From Candidatus Woesearchaeota archaeon (GTDB taxonomy: Archaea > Nanobdellota > Nanobdellia > Woesearchaeales > JAHWHD01): a DNA stretch of 64,000 nucleotides. Shown here piece by piece: positions 44,465-53,313 of the stretch. Under the pieces are notes generated by a model. It was not told where the DNA came from. It saw only the letters and a program-made list of their open reading frames with translations, and searched no databases. The DNA lies in assembly GCA_019323515.1 (NCBI GenBank), contig JAHWHG010000004.1, positions 124,001 through 188,000 on the forward strand, in the 5' to 3' direction. The translations under genes were made by a program, and so were the position numbers. Positions within the stretch are counted from its first letter, which is position 1, and each line of letters begins with the position of its first letter.

Positions 44465-45480
44465 TTTCACATCATAGAATAAATGCAAGGTTTAGTGATC
44501 TAGTTTCTTTTAAGTTAGATTATTCTGTATTGGATAAGTATATGACTCATCCTTACAGAATATGGTGTAGTTCTGGAAGGAATGCATTGAAGTGGATATT
44601 GAAGCAGAATCCTGGAAAAGTTGGGGTAAGTGCTTTTACGTGTTCAGTTGTTGACAGAGCTATTAAAGAAGCTGGCTGTGATGTTAAGTATTATGATTCT
44701 GGGGTTATAACTGATTATGATAAGATTGATTTTGATGTTGATGTCTTGGTAGTACCTTATAATTTTGGTTTAGTGCCTGATATTGCTAAGATTAAGAAGA
44801 GATGTGAGAAAGAGGGAGTTGTGTTTGTTGAGGATTGTGCTGCTGCAATGGGGGCTAGTTTTGGTGGGAAGATGGCAGGAGGTTTTGGAGATTATAGTTT
44901 CTTTAGTTTTGGAATCGGCAAGGATGGTTTTATGGGTGGAATGATAAACAGTAAAGAAAGGTTTGAGTTTAAAGAAGAAGGAAGGTGTTGTGTCCTAGGT
45001 AATGCAATGAAAGCCTGTGGTAGTTTTGTGTTAAGGCCGAGATTGTATCCTCTTGTGTATTCCAGGTTGAAAAAGGATCTTCATAATGAACAGCCATTAC
45101 TTGATTGTAAAATCTCAAATTATGCTAAAAAGATAACATTAAGTGCCTTGAAAAGGTTTGATAAGGTTTTAGAGGTTAGAAGAGGGAATGCTGCTTATCT
45201 TTTGGAAGAACTTGATGGAGTGGTTGATGTTGTCAAGCCGTTTAAGAAGACTAATCCATCTTGGTTATGGTTTAGCTGGATGGTCAAGGACAGAGATGAT
45301 TTTAAGGGGGCAATGTTTAGGGAAGGAGTAGATGTCATGGAGTTGCTTGATTACAAAGATTTAAGTAATGGGTTGACTGAAGCTTCTAAAGCTGCTAAAG
45401 AACATTTAACTTTTTCATTGAACAGACCAAGATGGGAGATTGAAAGGTTTGTGAAAGCAGTGAAGAAGGTGGTTAGATGA
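44458..45480 (+). CDS. DegT/DnrJ/EryC1-like (PLP aminotransferase fold) protein
   Basis: The 340-residue protein has the DegT-family order of segments: CSSGRNAL at residues 37 to 44, VSAFTCSVV at residues 57 to 65, VVFVEDCAAAMGASFGG at residues 121 to 137 and GDYSFFSFGIGKDGFMGGM at residues 144 to 162, where K155 is the candidate PLP lysine. In typical members the acid-rich motif is E-D-x-A-Q-A; here alanine 129 replaces the glutamine. That change is also seen in atypical members of exopolysaccharide loci. It overlaps both neighbours. A sugar aminotransferase or dehydratase is likely. Confidence 0.78.
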   Translation: MLISHHRINARFSDLVSFKLDYSVLDKYMTHPYRIWCSSGRNALKWILKQNPGKVGVSAFTCSVVDRAIKEAGCDVKYYDSGVITDYDKIDFDVDVLVVPYNFGLVPDIAKIKKRCEKEGVVFVEDCAAAMGASFGGKMAGGFGDYSFFSFGIGKDGFMGGMINSKERFEFKEEGRCCVLGNAMKACGSFVLRPRLYPLVYSRLKKDLHNEQPLLDCKISNYAKKITLSALKRFDKVLEVRRGNAAYLLEELDGVVDVVKPFKKTNPSWLWFSWMVKDRDDFKGAMFREGVDVMELLDYKDLSNGLTEASKAAKEHLTFSLNRPRWEIERFVKAVKKVVR

Positions 45481-46478
45481 GAATAATTGAGCTTACTACA
45501 GACTGTGAAGCCTGGAGAGAGTTCTTGAATAGAGAAGAGCATAGGCATTATCATACACCTAAGTATAAAGAGTTTATTGAGAAGACGTTTAAGGTTAAAT
45601 CAAAGTACTTTGCATATTTTGCTGATAATAAGATCAAGACATTGCTGCCTTGCTTTTTTGTTAAGTCTCCTTTGTTTGGGAAGAGGGTGATAAGTGCTGC
45701 ATTCCAGGAGTATGGAGGGTTTGCTGGAGAAAAGGAGTTTGTTAATGATATTGTTCAATATATTGAGGAGAAGTATTCTAAGGATAATGATTATCTTGAG
45801 ATAAGACATGGACTTTATAATCTAGAAGGGTTTAGTGTTAAGAAGGTGCATAGGTTTGAATTGGCTTTAGAGGATGAAGCGACATTATGGAGACGGATAC
45901 AGAAAGAGAAGAGAAAGGCTGTTAAGAAGGCTTCTAAGTTCTTAGATGCTAGGGAGTTAGGTTTAGGTGATATGAAGCAGCTGTATAAACTGTATCTTTG
46001 GAATATGCGTGCTTTTGGAACACCACCATATCCTAAGAGTTTTTTTGTGAACTTCTTTAACATGAAGCTTGGAAGATGTTTTGGTGCGTTTTATCAAGGT
46101 AAGTTGACTGCTTTTCTCCTAGGATATGAGTACAAAGACAGGATACATGTTGTGATAGCCAACTCTTATCCTAAATACAGGGACTTTAGGAGTAATGATG
46201 CAGTGCACTGGGCTTTTATCAAGCATGGACTTGATAAAGGGTTTAAGGTGTTTGATTTTGGGGTAGCGTATCCTGAATCAGGGCAGTTCTCGTATAAGAA
46301 GAAGTGGGGAGCTGTTGTTAGCGACCTTAATGTTTATTATAAGCTCTGGAAAGGCGAGATACCTGAAGTAGATGCAAGGAGTGATAAGTATAAGTTTTAT
46401 GTTGGTATATGGAAGAAGATGCCCTTGGGTGTGACTAAGGTTATTGGGCCTTGGTTGAGGAGGGGTGTGGGGATTTAG
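45477..46478 (+). CDS. FemAB/GNAT-like acyl- or aminoacyltransferase
   Basis: The 333-residue protein looks like two GNAT-type halves. The C-terminal half has GRCFGAFYQGKLTAFLLGY about residue 200, NDAVHWAFIKHGLDKGFKVFDFG about residues 240 to 262 and QFSYKKKWGA about residue 269, the pattern of FemAB-like proteins (BioF2-like acetyltransferases) encoded in exopolysaccharide clusters. It would transfer an acyl or aminoacyl group to an amino sugar. It directly follows the DegT-like gene, which could supply that amino group. It overlaps the convergent deacetylase gene by 38 bases. Confidence 0.77.
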   Translation: MRIIELTTDCEAWREFLNREEHRHYHTPKYKEFIEKTFKVKSKYFAYFADNKIKTLLPCFFVKSPLFGKRVISAAFQEYGGFAGEKEFVNDIVQYIEEKYSKDNDYLEIRHGLYNLEGFSVKKVHRFELALEDEATLWRRIQKEKRKAVKKASKFLDARELGLGDMKQLYKLYLWNMRAFGTPPYPKSFFVNFFNMKLGRCFGAFYQGKLTAFLLGYEYKDRIHVVIANSYPKYRDFRSNDAVHWAFIKHGLDKGFKVFDFGVAYPESGQFSYKKKWGAVVSDLNVYYKLWKGEIPEVDARSDKYKFYVGIWKKMPLGVTKVIGPWLRRGVGI

Positions 46479-47202
46479 AAAGATACTCCCCACAACTAAC
46501 CCATTCACCATCAACCCTCTCAAGCATCTCTCTGAAGATTCTCCAGCCTTTTGTTCCGAGGTTTCTTGTTGAAAAAACCTTTTTCCAGGTTGGAAACTTG
46601 ATAGGGACTTTTTTCTCTAATAATTCATAAGGGTGAAGGTAGAACATGTAGGGGATATTGAAGGTCCTTGATACTGGGTAGAATGTGCGGTAATAGAATA
46701 ATCCAGCTGGAACTGCTTTTGAGATGAACTGTGGGCATGGTAATTCAAAAATATGTTTTCTATAGGGTTTTGTTTTTACAAAAGGATTCATGAAGAATGG
46801 TGGGTGTGATGATGAGACTGAGCTGCTATACTTATAGCCATGCTTGAATAGTGTTGAGTGAAGGAATTCATGAGGCTTGAACATTGGAGCTCTGAAGCCT
46901 TTGCATTCAATGCCTAAACGGTCTAGTGCTCTTTTGCTTTCTGAAACTTCGTAATCAAGTTCCTGCAGTGATAATTTAGACAAGTCGCGGTGTGTGTGAG
47001 AATGAGAAGCGATTTCGTGCTTCTTGGAAACTTCCTTTAACAGGTCTTCAAACCTTTCAGCAATGTTTCCTACAACAAAGAACGTGCTTTTGATATTGAA
47101 ATCATCAAACATGTCAAGGATTTTAGGGACAGTATCGATTAAAGAGAAATAAGAATCTGACTCAAAGTCAGATTCAAGGTCAATAGTCATGATTCTAGAC
47201 AT
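46441..47202 (-). CDS. polysaccharide deacetylase (NodB/DUF3473-like)
   Basis: The 253-residue protein has IMTIDLESDF near its start with the two acids of motif 1, SHSHTHRDL about residue 88 with the metal histidines, and FRAPMFKPHEF about residue 122 (R-A-P motif 3). The C-terminal part, with YLHPYEL about residue 208, matches DUF3473-type deacetylases of exopolysaccharide loci. I use the ATG at 47202, which overlaps the upstream gene by eight bases; ATG 47190 is also possible. No signal peptide is present. Confidence 0.84.
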   Translation of the reverse strand: MSRIMTIDLESDFESDSYFSLIDTVPKILDMFDDFNIKSTFFVVGNIAERFEDLLKEVSKKHEIASHSHTHRDLSKLSLQELDYEVSESKRALDRLGIECKGFRAPMFKPHEFLHSTLFKHGYKYSSSVSSSHPPFFMNPFVKTKPYRKHIFELPCPQFISKAVPAGLFYYRTFYPVSRTFNIPYMFYLHPYELLEKKVPIKFPTWKKVFSTRNLGTKGWRIFREMLERVDGEWVSCGEYLSKSPHPSSTKAQ

Positions 47203-48121
47203 TTTTGAAATGTTCAATTGTTGGTTTAAGACCCTCGACTAGAGGGACTAAAGGTTCCCAACCAAGGAGTTTTCTTGCTTCAGAGATGTCAGGGCGTCTT
47301 CTTGTGGGATCGTCAGCTGGAAGTTCCTTGAAAACAAGTTCAGACTGTGAGCCTGTAAGTTCAATAATCTTCTGTGCAAGCTCTAGTATGGTGTATTCCC
47401 CAGGATTACCAAGGTTCTTAGGGCCAGTTGAATCAGATGCCATCATCTTTATCAGGCCATCAACAAGGTCAGATACATAGCAGAAGCTTCTTGTCTGTGA
47501 ACCATCGCCATAGATTGTAATAGGTTCGTTATGAAGAGCCTGCATTATGAAGTTTGGTATTACACGGCCGTCGTTCTTACGCATCCTTGGACCATAGGTG
47601 TTGAAGATACGTACAATCTTTATCTTTGTGCTGTATTTCCTATGGTAAGCCATTAACAGAGCTTCGCCGAAACGTTTTGATTCATCATAGCATGAACGTA
47701 TGCCAACAGGATTAACATTACCCCAATAACTTTCCTTCTGCGGATGTTCTTTTGGTTCACCGTAAGCTTCTGATGTTGATGAAAATAAGATGGTTGCATT
47801 GTTCTTTTTTGCTAACCTTATCATGTTGTTCAAGCCTATTGAGTTTGTCAAAGCTGTCTCAACTGGATATTCCTGGTAATCAACAGGTGATGCTCTTGAT
47901 GCTAAATGGTAGATTTCATCAATCTTTGCTGCAAGCAGCAAAGGAGATGTGACATCATATTCAATAAACAGGAAGTTTGGGTTTGTCAGAAGATGTCTTA
48001 TATTATCAAATGATCCTGAGCCTAGGTTGTCAACACATATAACCCTATTTTCTTTGATCAATGCATCGCATAGATGTGAACCGATAAATCCTGCTCCGCC
48101 TGTAACAACAATTGTTTTCAT
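47195..48121 (-). CDS. UDP-glucuronate decarboxylase-like SDR (UDP-xylose synthase family)
   Basis: The 308-residue extended SDR protein has VTGGAGFIGSHLCD at residues 6 to 19, YHLASRASPVDYQEYPVET about residues 71 to 89, SSTSEAYGEPKEHPQ about residues 114 to 128 and the Y145-x3-K149 catalytic pair. HLAS-ASP and the EAYG-P-HPQ segment are hallmarks of UXS enzymes that convert UDP-glucuronate to UDP-xylose. The product could serve pentose addition to the glycan. It overlaps the DUF2304 gene as ATGA. A related 4-epimerase activity cannot be excluded. Confidence 0.87.
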   Translation of the reverse strand: MKTIVVTGGAGFIGSHLCDALIKENRVICVDNLGSGSFDNIRHLLTNPNFLFIEYDVTSPLLLAAKIDEIYHLASRASPVDYQEYPVETALTNSIGLNNMIRLAKKNNATILFSSTSEAYGEPKEHPQKESYWGNVNPVGIRSCYDESKRFGEALLMAYHRKYSTKIKIVRIFNTYGPRMRKNDGRVIPNFIMQALHNEPITIYGDGSQTRSFCYVSDLVDGLIKMMASDSTGPKNLGNPGEYTILELAQKIIELTGSQSELVFKELPADDPTRRRPDISEARKLLGWEPLVPLVEGLKPTIEHFKNV

Positions 48122-48447
48122 TTTTCACCTCTTAAAGCAATCTCTTGCGTTATCTTTTCCATTTTTCTTTGGGTCTTTCTTACACTCTTATGTAAGGCAA
48201 ATGTAAGGCATGTAAGGAATATGATAGATGCTATCGTGATAAACCAAAGAGCTCCTCTGATACCGAATGTCTCAAATACGATGTTTAATGAATTTGGGAA
48301 TACAACCGCTATTATAAAAAGTAGCCAAACAAATGACCAAAGTGCAAAATCCTTAGCCTTAAGGTCCTTACGTTTATAGGACGAATAAGTAAAGAAAACC
48401 ATAATCAGTGCAAATATGACCCCAAAAAGTTGTAATCCTATTGCCAT
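48118..48447 (-). CDS. DUF2304-family small membrane protein
   Basis: The 109-residue protein has three hydrophobic segments (about residues 2 to 20, 36 to 54 and 64 to 84) and a charged C-terminal tail that may form a short coiled coil. The size, the FALWSFVWLLFIIAVVFP segment and the position directly after a GT2 gene match the DUF2304 family, often encoded beside DPM-like glycosyltransferases. It may anchor or assist that enzyme. The function is not established. It overlaps the neighbouring genes by 10 and 4 bases. Confidence 0.8.
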   Translation of the reverse strand: MAIGLQLFGVIFALIMVFFTYSSYKRKDLKAKDFALWSFVWLLFIIAVVFPNSLNIVFETFGIRGALWFITIASIIFLTCLTFALHKSVRKTQRKMEKITQEIALRGEK

Positions 48448-49100
48448 TGTTTAAATCTCCAGATTAACATATTTATAAAAATTTTTATTCCGTCGAATAC
48501 TGTTGTTCCTTTATAACTATCCAAGTATTTAGTTTCAATAGGAATCTCGCCAATCTTAAGGTTATGTTTTGCAGCGTTTGCAAGCATCTCTGTCTCAACA
48601 CCATAGCCAGGTGATTGCCATCTTATCTTTTGTGCAGCTTCATAGGTCATTGCTCTATAACCGTTTGAGAGGTCTGATACATTACTTTTGAACAGGAAAT
48701 TGAATATTCTTACAAGGGATGTGTTTCCGAACCTGAAGATGAAAGGCATGTTTTGATTGAACTCACGAATTCCAGTGACTAAATCTAATTTTTCATTCTC
48801 AAGCTTTGATACTAGCTTGTTGATGTCTTTGGGATCATGCTGGCCATCTGCGTCCATAAAGATAATAATCTTAGCGCCTCTTTCTAAAGCTGCATGCATA
48901 CCAGTGCTCATTGCAAGGCCTTTACCCATATTAACAGGGTGCCTTAAAACAAGGTCTGCATCCTCTGCTCTTTCATAAGTTAAATCGCTGCTACCATCAT
49001 CAACAACTATAATATAATCAGTATGTTTCTTTGTCTCTCTAACCAAATCCTGGATAAAGCGTTCTTCATTATATGCTGGGATTATTACAAAGGTTTTCAT
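48438..49100 (-). CDS. GT2 glycosyltransferase (DPM-like)
   Basis: The 220-residue GT2 protein has VIIPAYNEERFI at residues 5 to 16, VVDDGSSD at residues 32 to 39, DADGQHDP at residues 83 to 90 and YRAMTYEA about residue 147. It has no membrane anchor of its own, and the DUF2304 protein encoded next to it may replace that anchor. It probably synthesises a polyprenyl-phosphate sugar. It overlaps the nucleotide-sugar dehydrogenase gene by four bases. Confidence 0.88.
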   Translation of the reverse strand: MKTFVIIPAYNEERFIQDLVRETKKHTDYIIVVDDGSSDLTYERAEDADLVLRHPVNMGKGLAMSTGMHAALERGAKIIIFMDADGQHDPKDINKLVSKLENEKLDLVTGIREFNQNMPFIFRFGNTSLVRIFNFLFKSNVSDLSNGYRAMTYEAAQKIRWQSPGYGVETEMLANAAKHNLKIGEIPIETKYLDSYKGTTVFDGIKIFINMLIWRFKQWQ

Positions 49101-50371
49101 AGTGACCTATAGATAAAGCCTTTTTCAATAGCTTCATTTTCGTTGAAGAATGATTTTAAATCAATTATCAAAGGGTTTGAGGTCATCTTTGATTTGAGCA
49201 AGTCTAAAGTGATGTCGCTGAATTCTTTATGCTTGTTTATGAGAATGATGCAGTCAATGTCTTGGATCGAGTCAAGGTTTGTGTTTGTGATTCCGCATTT
49301 ATACATAATTTCTTCATCAGTAAGGTTAGGTTCATATGCATAGACATGTATGTTAAACTCTCTTAATTCCTTTACAACATCAAATGCTTTGGAGCTTCTT
49401 GAATCACGGATATCCTCCTTGTATGTAAGGCCTAATACAAGGACTTTTGAATCCTTTAGGACCTTGCCTGCCTGGTTCAGGCCTTTTATCGCGAGGTCTG
49501 CAATGAATTTTGGGAGTGCATCATTTGTTGAACGTCCTGCATGGATTACTTTTGGATGATAGCCAAGCTGTTCTGCCTTAAAGGTTAGATAGTGGGGGTC
49601 TACAGATATGCAGTGACCGCCTACTAACCCAGGATAGTAACGATGAAAGTTCCATTTAGTTCCAGCTGCTTCAAGTACATCTTTTGTCTTGATATTCATC
49701 CTTGAAAATATTAGAGCAAGTTCGTTCATCAGAGAGATGTTCAGGTCACGTTGTACATTCTCAATGATCTTTGATGCTTCTGCTACTTTAATTGAAGGTG
49801 CTTTATGAACTCCTGCTTTGCATATTATGGAGTACACTGCTGCTACTTTTTCAAGAGTTTCTTTATTTATACCTGATACAACTTTTATGACTTTATCTAT
49901 AGTATGTTTTGTGTCACCTGGATTTATTCGTTCAGGAGAATATCCAATCAGGAAATCTTGTGGGCATTTTAAGCCAGAAAACTTTTCAAGTATAGGAAGG
50001 CATATGTCTTCAGTAACTCCAGGGTAGACAGTCGATTCATATACGACAATAGAACCTGGCTGAAGGTTTTTACCTACAAGCTCTGAAGCAGACTCTAAAG
50101 GATATAGGTCAGGGATTTTTGCTTGCTTTAGAGGGGTTGGTACGCAGATTATTATGAAATTAGATTGCTTTATGTCTTCAGGGTTTGATGTATACAGGAT
50201 ATTTGTTGAGATTTCTTCTGCAGTAAACTCTGCTCTTGAGTCTATTCTTGACTTTAGTTCGTCTATTCTTCTTTTGTTTATATCAAAGCCAATAACATCA
50301 AGGTCTTGCTTTGCAAACTCTAAAGCAAGAGGCAGTCCTACATATCCTAAACCTATTACACAGATTTTCAT
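49097..50371 (-). CDS. nucleotide-sugar dehydrogenase, TviB/WbpO-type (UDP-HexNAc 6-dehydrogenase)
   Basis: The 424-residue protein has the NAD-binding GLGYVGLPLA at residues 7 to 16, VYESTVYPGVTED about residue 109, GYSPERINPGD about residue 142 and GLVGGHCISVDPHYL about residue 248 with the catalytic cysteine. These forms of the motifs (ESTVYPG, SPERINPGD) are characteristic of the TviB/WbpO/CapL group, which oxidises UDP-GlcNAc or UDP-GalNAc to the uronic acid, and less so of plain UDP-glucose dehydrogenase. It overlaps the epimerase gene by four bases, which fits a uronate pathway. Confidence 0.88.
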   Translation of the reverse strand: MKICVIGLGYVGLPLALEFAKQDLDVIGFDINKRRIDELKSRIDSRAEFTAEEISTNILYTSNPEDIKQSNFIIICVPTPLKQAKIPDLYPLESASELVGKNLQPGSIVVYESTVYPGVTEDICLPILEKFSGLKCPQDFLIGYSPERINPGDTKHTIDKVIKVVSGINKETLEKVAAVYSIICKAGVHKAPSIKVAEASKIIENVQRDLNISLMNELALIFSRMNIKTKDVLEAAGTKWNFHRYYPGLVGGHCISVDPHYLTFKAEQLGYHPKVIHAGRSTNDALPKFIADLAIKGLNQAGKVLKDSKVLVLGLTYKEDIRDSRSSKAFDVVKELREFNIHVYAYEPNLTDEEIMYKCGITNTNLDSIQDIDCIILINKHKEFSDITLDLLKSKMTSNPLIIDLKSFFNENEAIEKGFIYRSL

Positions 50372-51324
50372 TTTATATCATAATATTCCTTAAACCATTC
50401 AATTGTTTTTCTGACACCTTCTTGTATGCTTACTTTTGGTTTATAATTAAGGAGTTTTTCTGCTTTTGATGTGTCAGCAAAGGTTTCTTTAACATCACCT
50501 GGCTGCATTGGCATCATGTTTTTCTCTGCTTTTATGCCAAGATTATCTTCAATGCAGCTTATGAAATCCAGAAGGTTTTGAGGTTCTCCTCTTCCTAAGT
50601 TGAAGATTTCATAAGGTTGAGGGTTGTCAATAGATGCAAGGACTCCTGCAACAATATCAGAGATATAAGTAAAGTCGCGTTTCATATCTCCATTGTTGTA
50701 GACATCAATTGGCTTTGATTCTAAAATGTTCTTTACGAATTTGAAAAGTGCCATGTCTGGCCTGCCGTAAGGTCCATAGACTGTGAAGAAGCGCAGACCT
50801 ATGCAGTTTATTCCAAAAAGGTGATGGTAATTGTATGCCATCAATTCATTTGATTTTTTTGTTGCTGCATATAATGAGATTGGCTTGTCAAGTTGAAAAA
50901 TTTCATTAAGCGGATAATCTGTGCATTCTCCATATACTGATGAAGAGCTTGCATATACTAAGTTCTTTACATTAAATTTTCTGCATAGTTCTAATATATT
51001 TAGGAATCCATCAATGTTTGATTTAAGATACACAAAAGGATTCTCTAGAGAATAACGGACGCCTGCTTGTGCTGCAAGGTTACAGACAACATCAAAGGAG
51101 TTATTTTTGAATACTTCTAGAAGCGCATCATATTCTGAGATGTCTAGTTCAATAATTTTTACATTATCGAATTTAGAGAGTTCATCAGCTCTTGCTCTCT
51201 TTAAACTGACTTCATAATAATCGTTGAAATTATCAACTATTACTACTGAATCTCCTCTTTCTAAAAGTGCCTTAGAAACATGATAACCTATGAATCCAGC
51301 ACCGCCTGTAATTAAACACCTCAT
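50368..51324 (-). CDS. UDP-glucuronate/UDP-HexNAc-uronate 4-epimerase-like SDR
   Basis: The 318-residue protein has LITGGAGFIGYHVSKALL at residues 4 to 21, NLAAQAGVRYSLENP about residue 82, SSSSVYGE about residue 126 and YAATKKSNE with the catalytic tyrosine and lysine. LAAQAGVRYS-ENP and RFFTVYGP-GRPDMA are diagnostic of the GAE/WbpP/TviC-like 4-epimerases. I start it at ATG 51324, preceded by GGGGGTG about five bases upstream. With the TviB-like gene it suggests UDP-GalNAcA or UDP-galacturonate synthesis. Confidence 0.88.
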   Translation of the reverse strand: MRCLITGGAGFIGYHVSKALLERGDSVVIVDNFNDYYEVSLKRARADELSKFDNVKIIELDISEYDALLEVFKNNSFDVVCNLAAQAGVRYSLENPFVYLKSNIDGFLNILELCRKFNVKNLVYASSSSVYGECTDYPLNEIFQLDKPISLYAATKKSNELMAYNYHHLFGINCIGLRFFTVYGPYGRPDMALFKFVKNILESKPIDVYNNGDMKRDFTYISDIVAGVLASIDNPQPYEIFNLGRGEPQNLLDFISCIEDNLGIKAEKNMMPMQPGDVKETFADTSKAEKLLNYKPKVSIQEGVRKTIEWFKEYYDIK

Positions 51325-51358
51325 ATAACACCCCCAATTAATGTATAAAATCACTTAC

Positions 51359-51368
51359 TTTATAAATC
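51359..51368 (-). promoter_or_regulatory. TATA box for the 51324 operon
   Basis: The minus strand reads GATTTATAAA here, placed to start transcription near 51337. That leaves a leader of about 13 bases containing the GGGGGTG SD of the epimerase gene. Confidence 0.55.
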
Positions 51369-51414
51369 TTTTTTGGTGTTTATTGTCACTATTTAAGTAC
51401 TAGAATCTTAGTAT

Positions 51415-52404
51415 TTAAACAAACCAGATAAGTGCTGCAAAGAAGACTTCAATCAATATAGTGTATATTACTATCTCTCTTTCTGTAAATCTTGGCTTGA
51501 TCGTGAAAAAGTGGATTATTGAATAGATTTTATCATGCCTTGATCTTATCTTGCCATTGCCTAGAGCTATGCCATACGTCTGTGCCTTAAACCTAGAGCG
51601 AAGTTTAAGGAGGAACTCAAGTATGAATGGGATTGATATAATAACAGCTGCTTTCTCTATATTGCCAATTATTGCTATACTTGCAATTACAGCTCCTAAA
51701 AGGTATGTCAATGAGTCTCCTGGAAGTACCTTTGCTGGTACAAAGTTGAAGATAAAGAAAGCAATTAAAGTTCCTAAAACAGCAAAAGCAAGAATAGCTG
51801 CTTCTGGTCTTTGGTTTACATAAGCATACAAGCCAAGGCTTAATGTGTAGATGATTCCCATTCCTGCACCAATACCGTTCATGCCTTCAAGCAGGTTTAC
51901 CATATTTGCTGCTCCAACAACTCCGATTGGTACAAGTAGAAGAGGGTAAAGTATGCCGAAATTGACAGTTCCGATGAATGGAAGATACATTGAGGTTGTT
52001 CCAGCTTTAATTACCATTAATGGGATAGCTGCCGGAAGTACTAAAAGTGGTTTTTGCCAGCGTTTCAAGCCAACATAGATGTCTGGTTTTACTCTTCTGA
52101 CAAGGAGGTCATCTAAAAAGCCTATTATTGCGATCATTGTAATTGATGAGAGCGAGGCAAGAATATAGATTATTGAAGATGATTCATTATAATAAAATGT
52201 CTTTAGGAAGATGTATGAAAGAAGTGAAATGAAGAGGCCTATCATGACAAGAACTCCGCCAGAGATTGGAACAAGAGGTTCATGTTGCTTGTTCATATCA
52301 CGGACATCTAAGCCAATCTTCCTAAGGTATCTAATGCCAGTAGGTATTATTAAGTAAGTAGCGAAAAATCCAACAAGTAAAACAAACAGCATATCATAAA
52401 TCAT
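51415..52404 (-). CDS. UDP-GlcNAc:polyprenyl-phosphate GlcNAc-1-phosphate transferase (WecA/AglH/DPAGT1-like)
   Basis: The 329-residue polytopic protein has about ten hydrophobic segments. MNKQHEPLVPISGGVLV at residues 37 to 53, IIGFLDDLL about residue 94, NMVNLLEGMNGIGAG about residue 165 and the basic loop before the C-terminus are the conserved regions of the GT4-membrane (PNPT) family, including the aspartates that bind Mg2+. It would start a lipid-linked glycan by moving GlcNAc-1-P to polyprenyl phosphate. It is the only initiating phosphoglycosyltransferase seen in the window. Confidence 0.88.
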   Translation of the reverse strand: MIYDMLFVLLVGFFATYLIIPTGIRYLRKIGLDVRDMNKQHEPLVPISGGVLVMIGLFISLLSYIFLKTFYYNESSSIIYILASLSSITMIAIIGFLDDLLVRRVKPDIYVGLKRWQKPLLVLPAAIPLMVIKAGTTSMYLPFIGTVNFGILYPLLLVPIGVVGAANMVNLLEGMNGIGAGMGIIYTLSLGLYAYVNQRPEAAILAFAVLGTLIAFFIFNFVPAKVLPGDSLTYLLGAVIASIAIIGNIEKAAVIISIPFILEFLLKLRSRFKAQTYGIALGNGKIRSRHDKIYSIIHFFTIKPRFTEREIVIYTILIEVFFAALIWFV

Positions 52405-52437
52405 GTATTAGAATAGATATTTTTAAGGTTTATAAAT

Positions 52438-53313
52438 TTAATCCTTTAGAATTTTTTTTAGGTAGTCTGAATATTCACTTTTTGGAAGATCTGAGACTAA
52501 TTTTTCAAGGTCTGAGGCAGTTATAAAGTTCATTCTATAAGCAATCTCCTCAGGACAAGAGATCTTTTGGCCAGTACGTTCTTCCTGGATTCCTACGTAT
52601 AAAGATGCATCTAATAAGCTTCTTGGAGTTCCAGTATCAAGCCACGCAAAACCTCGACCAAGTTTCTCCACATGAAGGTTATCCTGTTTAAGGTAAGCTT
52701 TCATGACGTCTGTAATTTCATATTCTCCTCTTTGCGATTTTTTTAGATTAGAGGCAATCTCAGCTACTTGATTGTCAAAGAAATATAGACCAGTCAGAGC
52801 CCAATTTGATTTTGGGTCTTGGGGCTTTTCTTCGATATTAGTTACCTTTTGGTCCTTGTCAAATGTTACAACCCCATATTGTTTTGGATTTTTTACTTGA
52901 TATGCAAACACTGTTCCGCCTGTTTCTCTGCTTGAAGCAGCTTTTAGATGTTCAGGAAGGCCATGGCCATAGAATACATTATCTCCTAAGATAAGACAAG
53001 AATTATCATTTCCAATGAATTCTTTTCCTAATGTAAAAGCTTGAGGCAGGCCTTCAGGTTTTTCTTGGATTTTATATTGTAGATTAAGTCCCCATTGTTC
53101 GCCTGACTTAAGGATTTCTTTATAGATTGGGATGTGATGAGGTGTTGAGATTATCTGAATATCCTTGATGTTCGCCATCATCAACACTGTAAGAGGATAG
53201 TATATCATCGGCTTATCATAGATTGGAATCAATTGTTTGCTAATCACTGAATTTGTCATTGGCTGGAGTCTTGTTCCATGTCCACCTGCTAGGATTATTC
53301 CTTTGTATTTCAT
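52438..53313 (-). CDS. rmlA: glucose-1-phosphate thymidylyltransferase
   Basis: The 291-residue protein has GIILAGGHGTRLQPMT at residues 5 to 20, SKQLIPIYDKPMIYYP at residues 25 to 40, GDNVFYGHG about residue 106 and EEKPQDPKS about residue 154, which are canonical RmlA motifs. WLDTGTP about residue 218 completes the active site. The ATG at 53313 overlaps the rmlB stop as ATGA, which fixes the start. It makes dTDP-glucose, the substrate of the next enzyme. Minus-strand operon with rmlB and rmlC. Confidence 0.95.
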   Translation of the reverse strand: MKYKGIILAGGHGTRLQPMTNSVISKQLIPIYDKPMIYYPLTVLMMANIKDIQIISTPHHIPIYKEILKSGEQWGLNLQYKIQEKPEGLPQAFTLGKEFIGNDNSCLILGDNVFYGHGLPEHLKAASSRETGGTVFAYQVKNPKQYGVVTFDKDQKVTNIEEKPQDPKSNWALTGLYFFDNQVAEIASNLKKSQRGEYEITDVMKAYLKQDNLHVEKLGRGFAWLDTGTPRSLLDASLYVGIQEERTGQKISCPEEIAYRMNFITASDLEKLVSDLPKSEYSDYLKKILKD

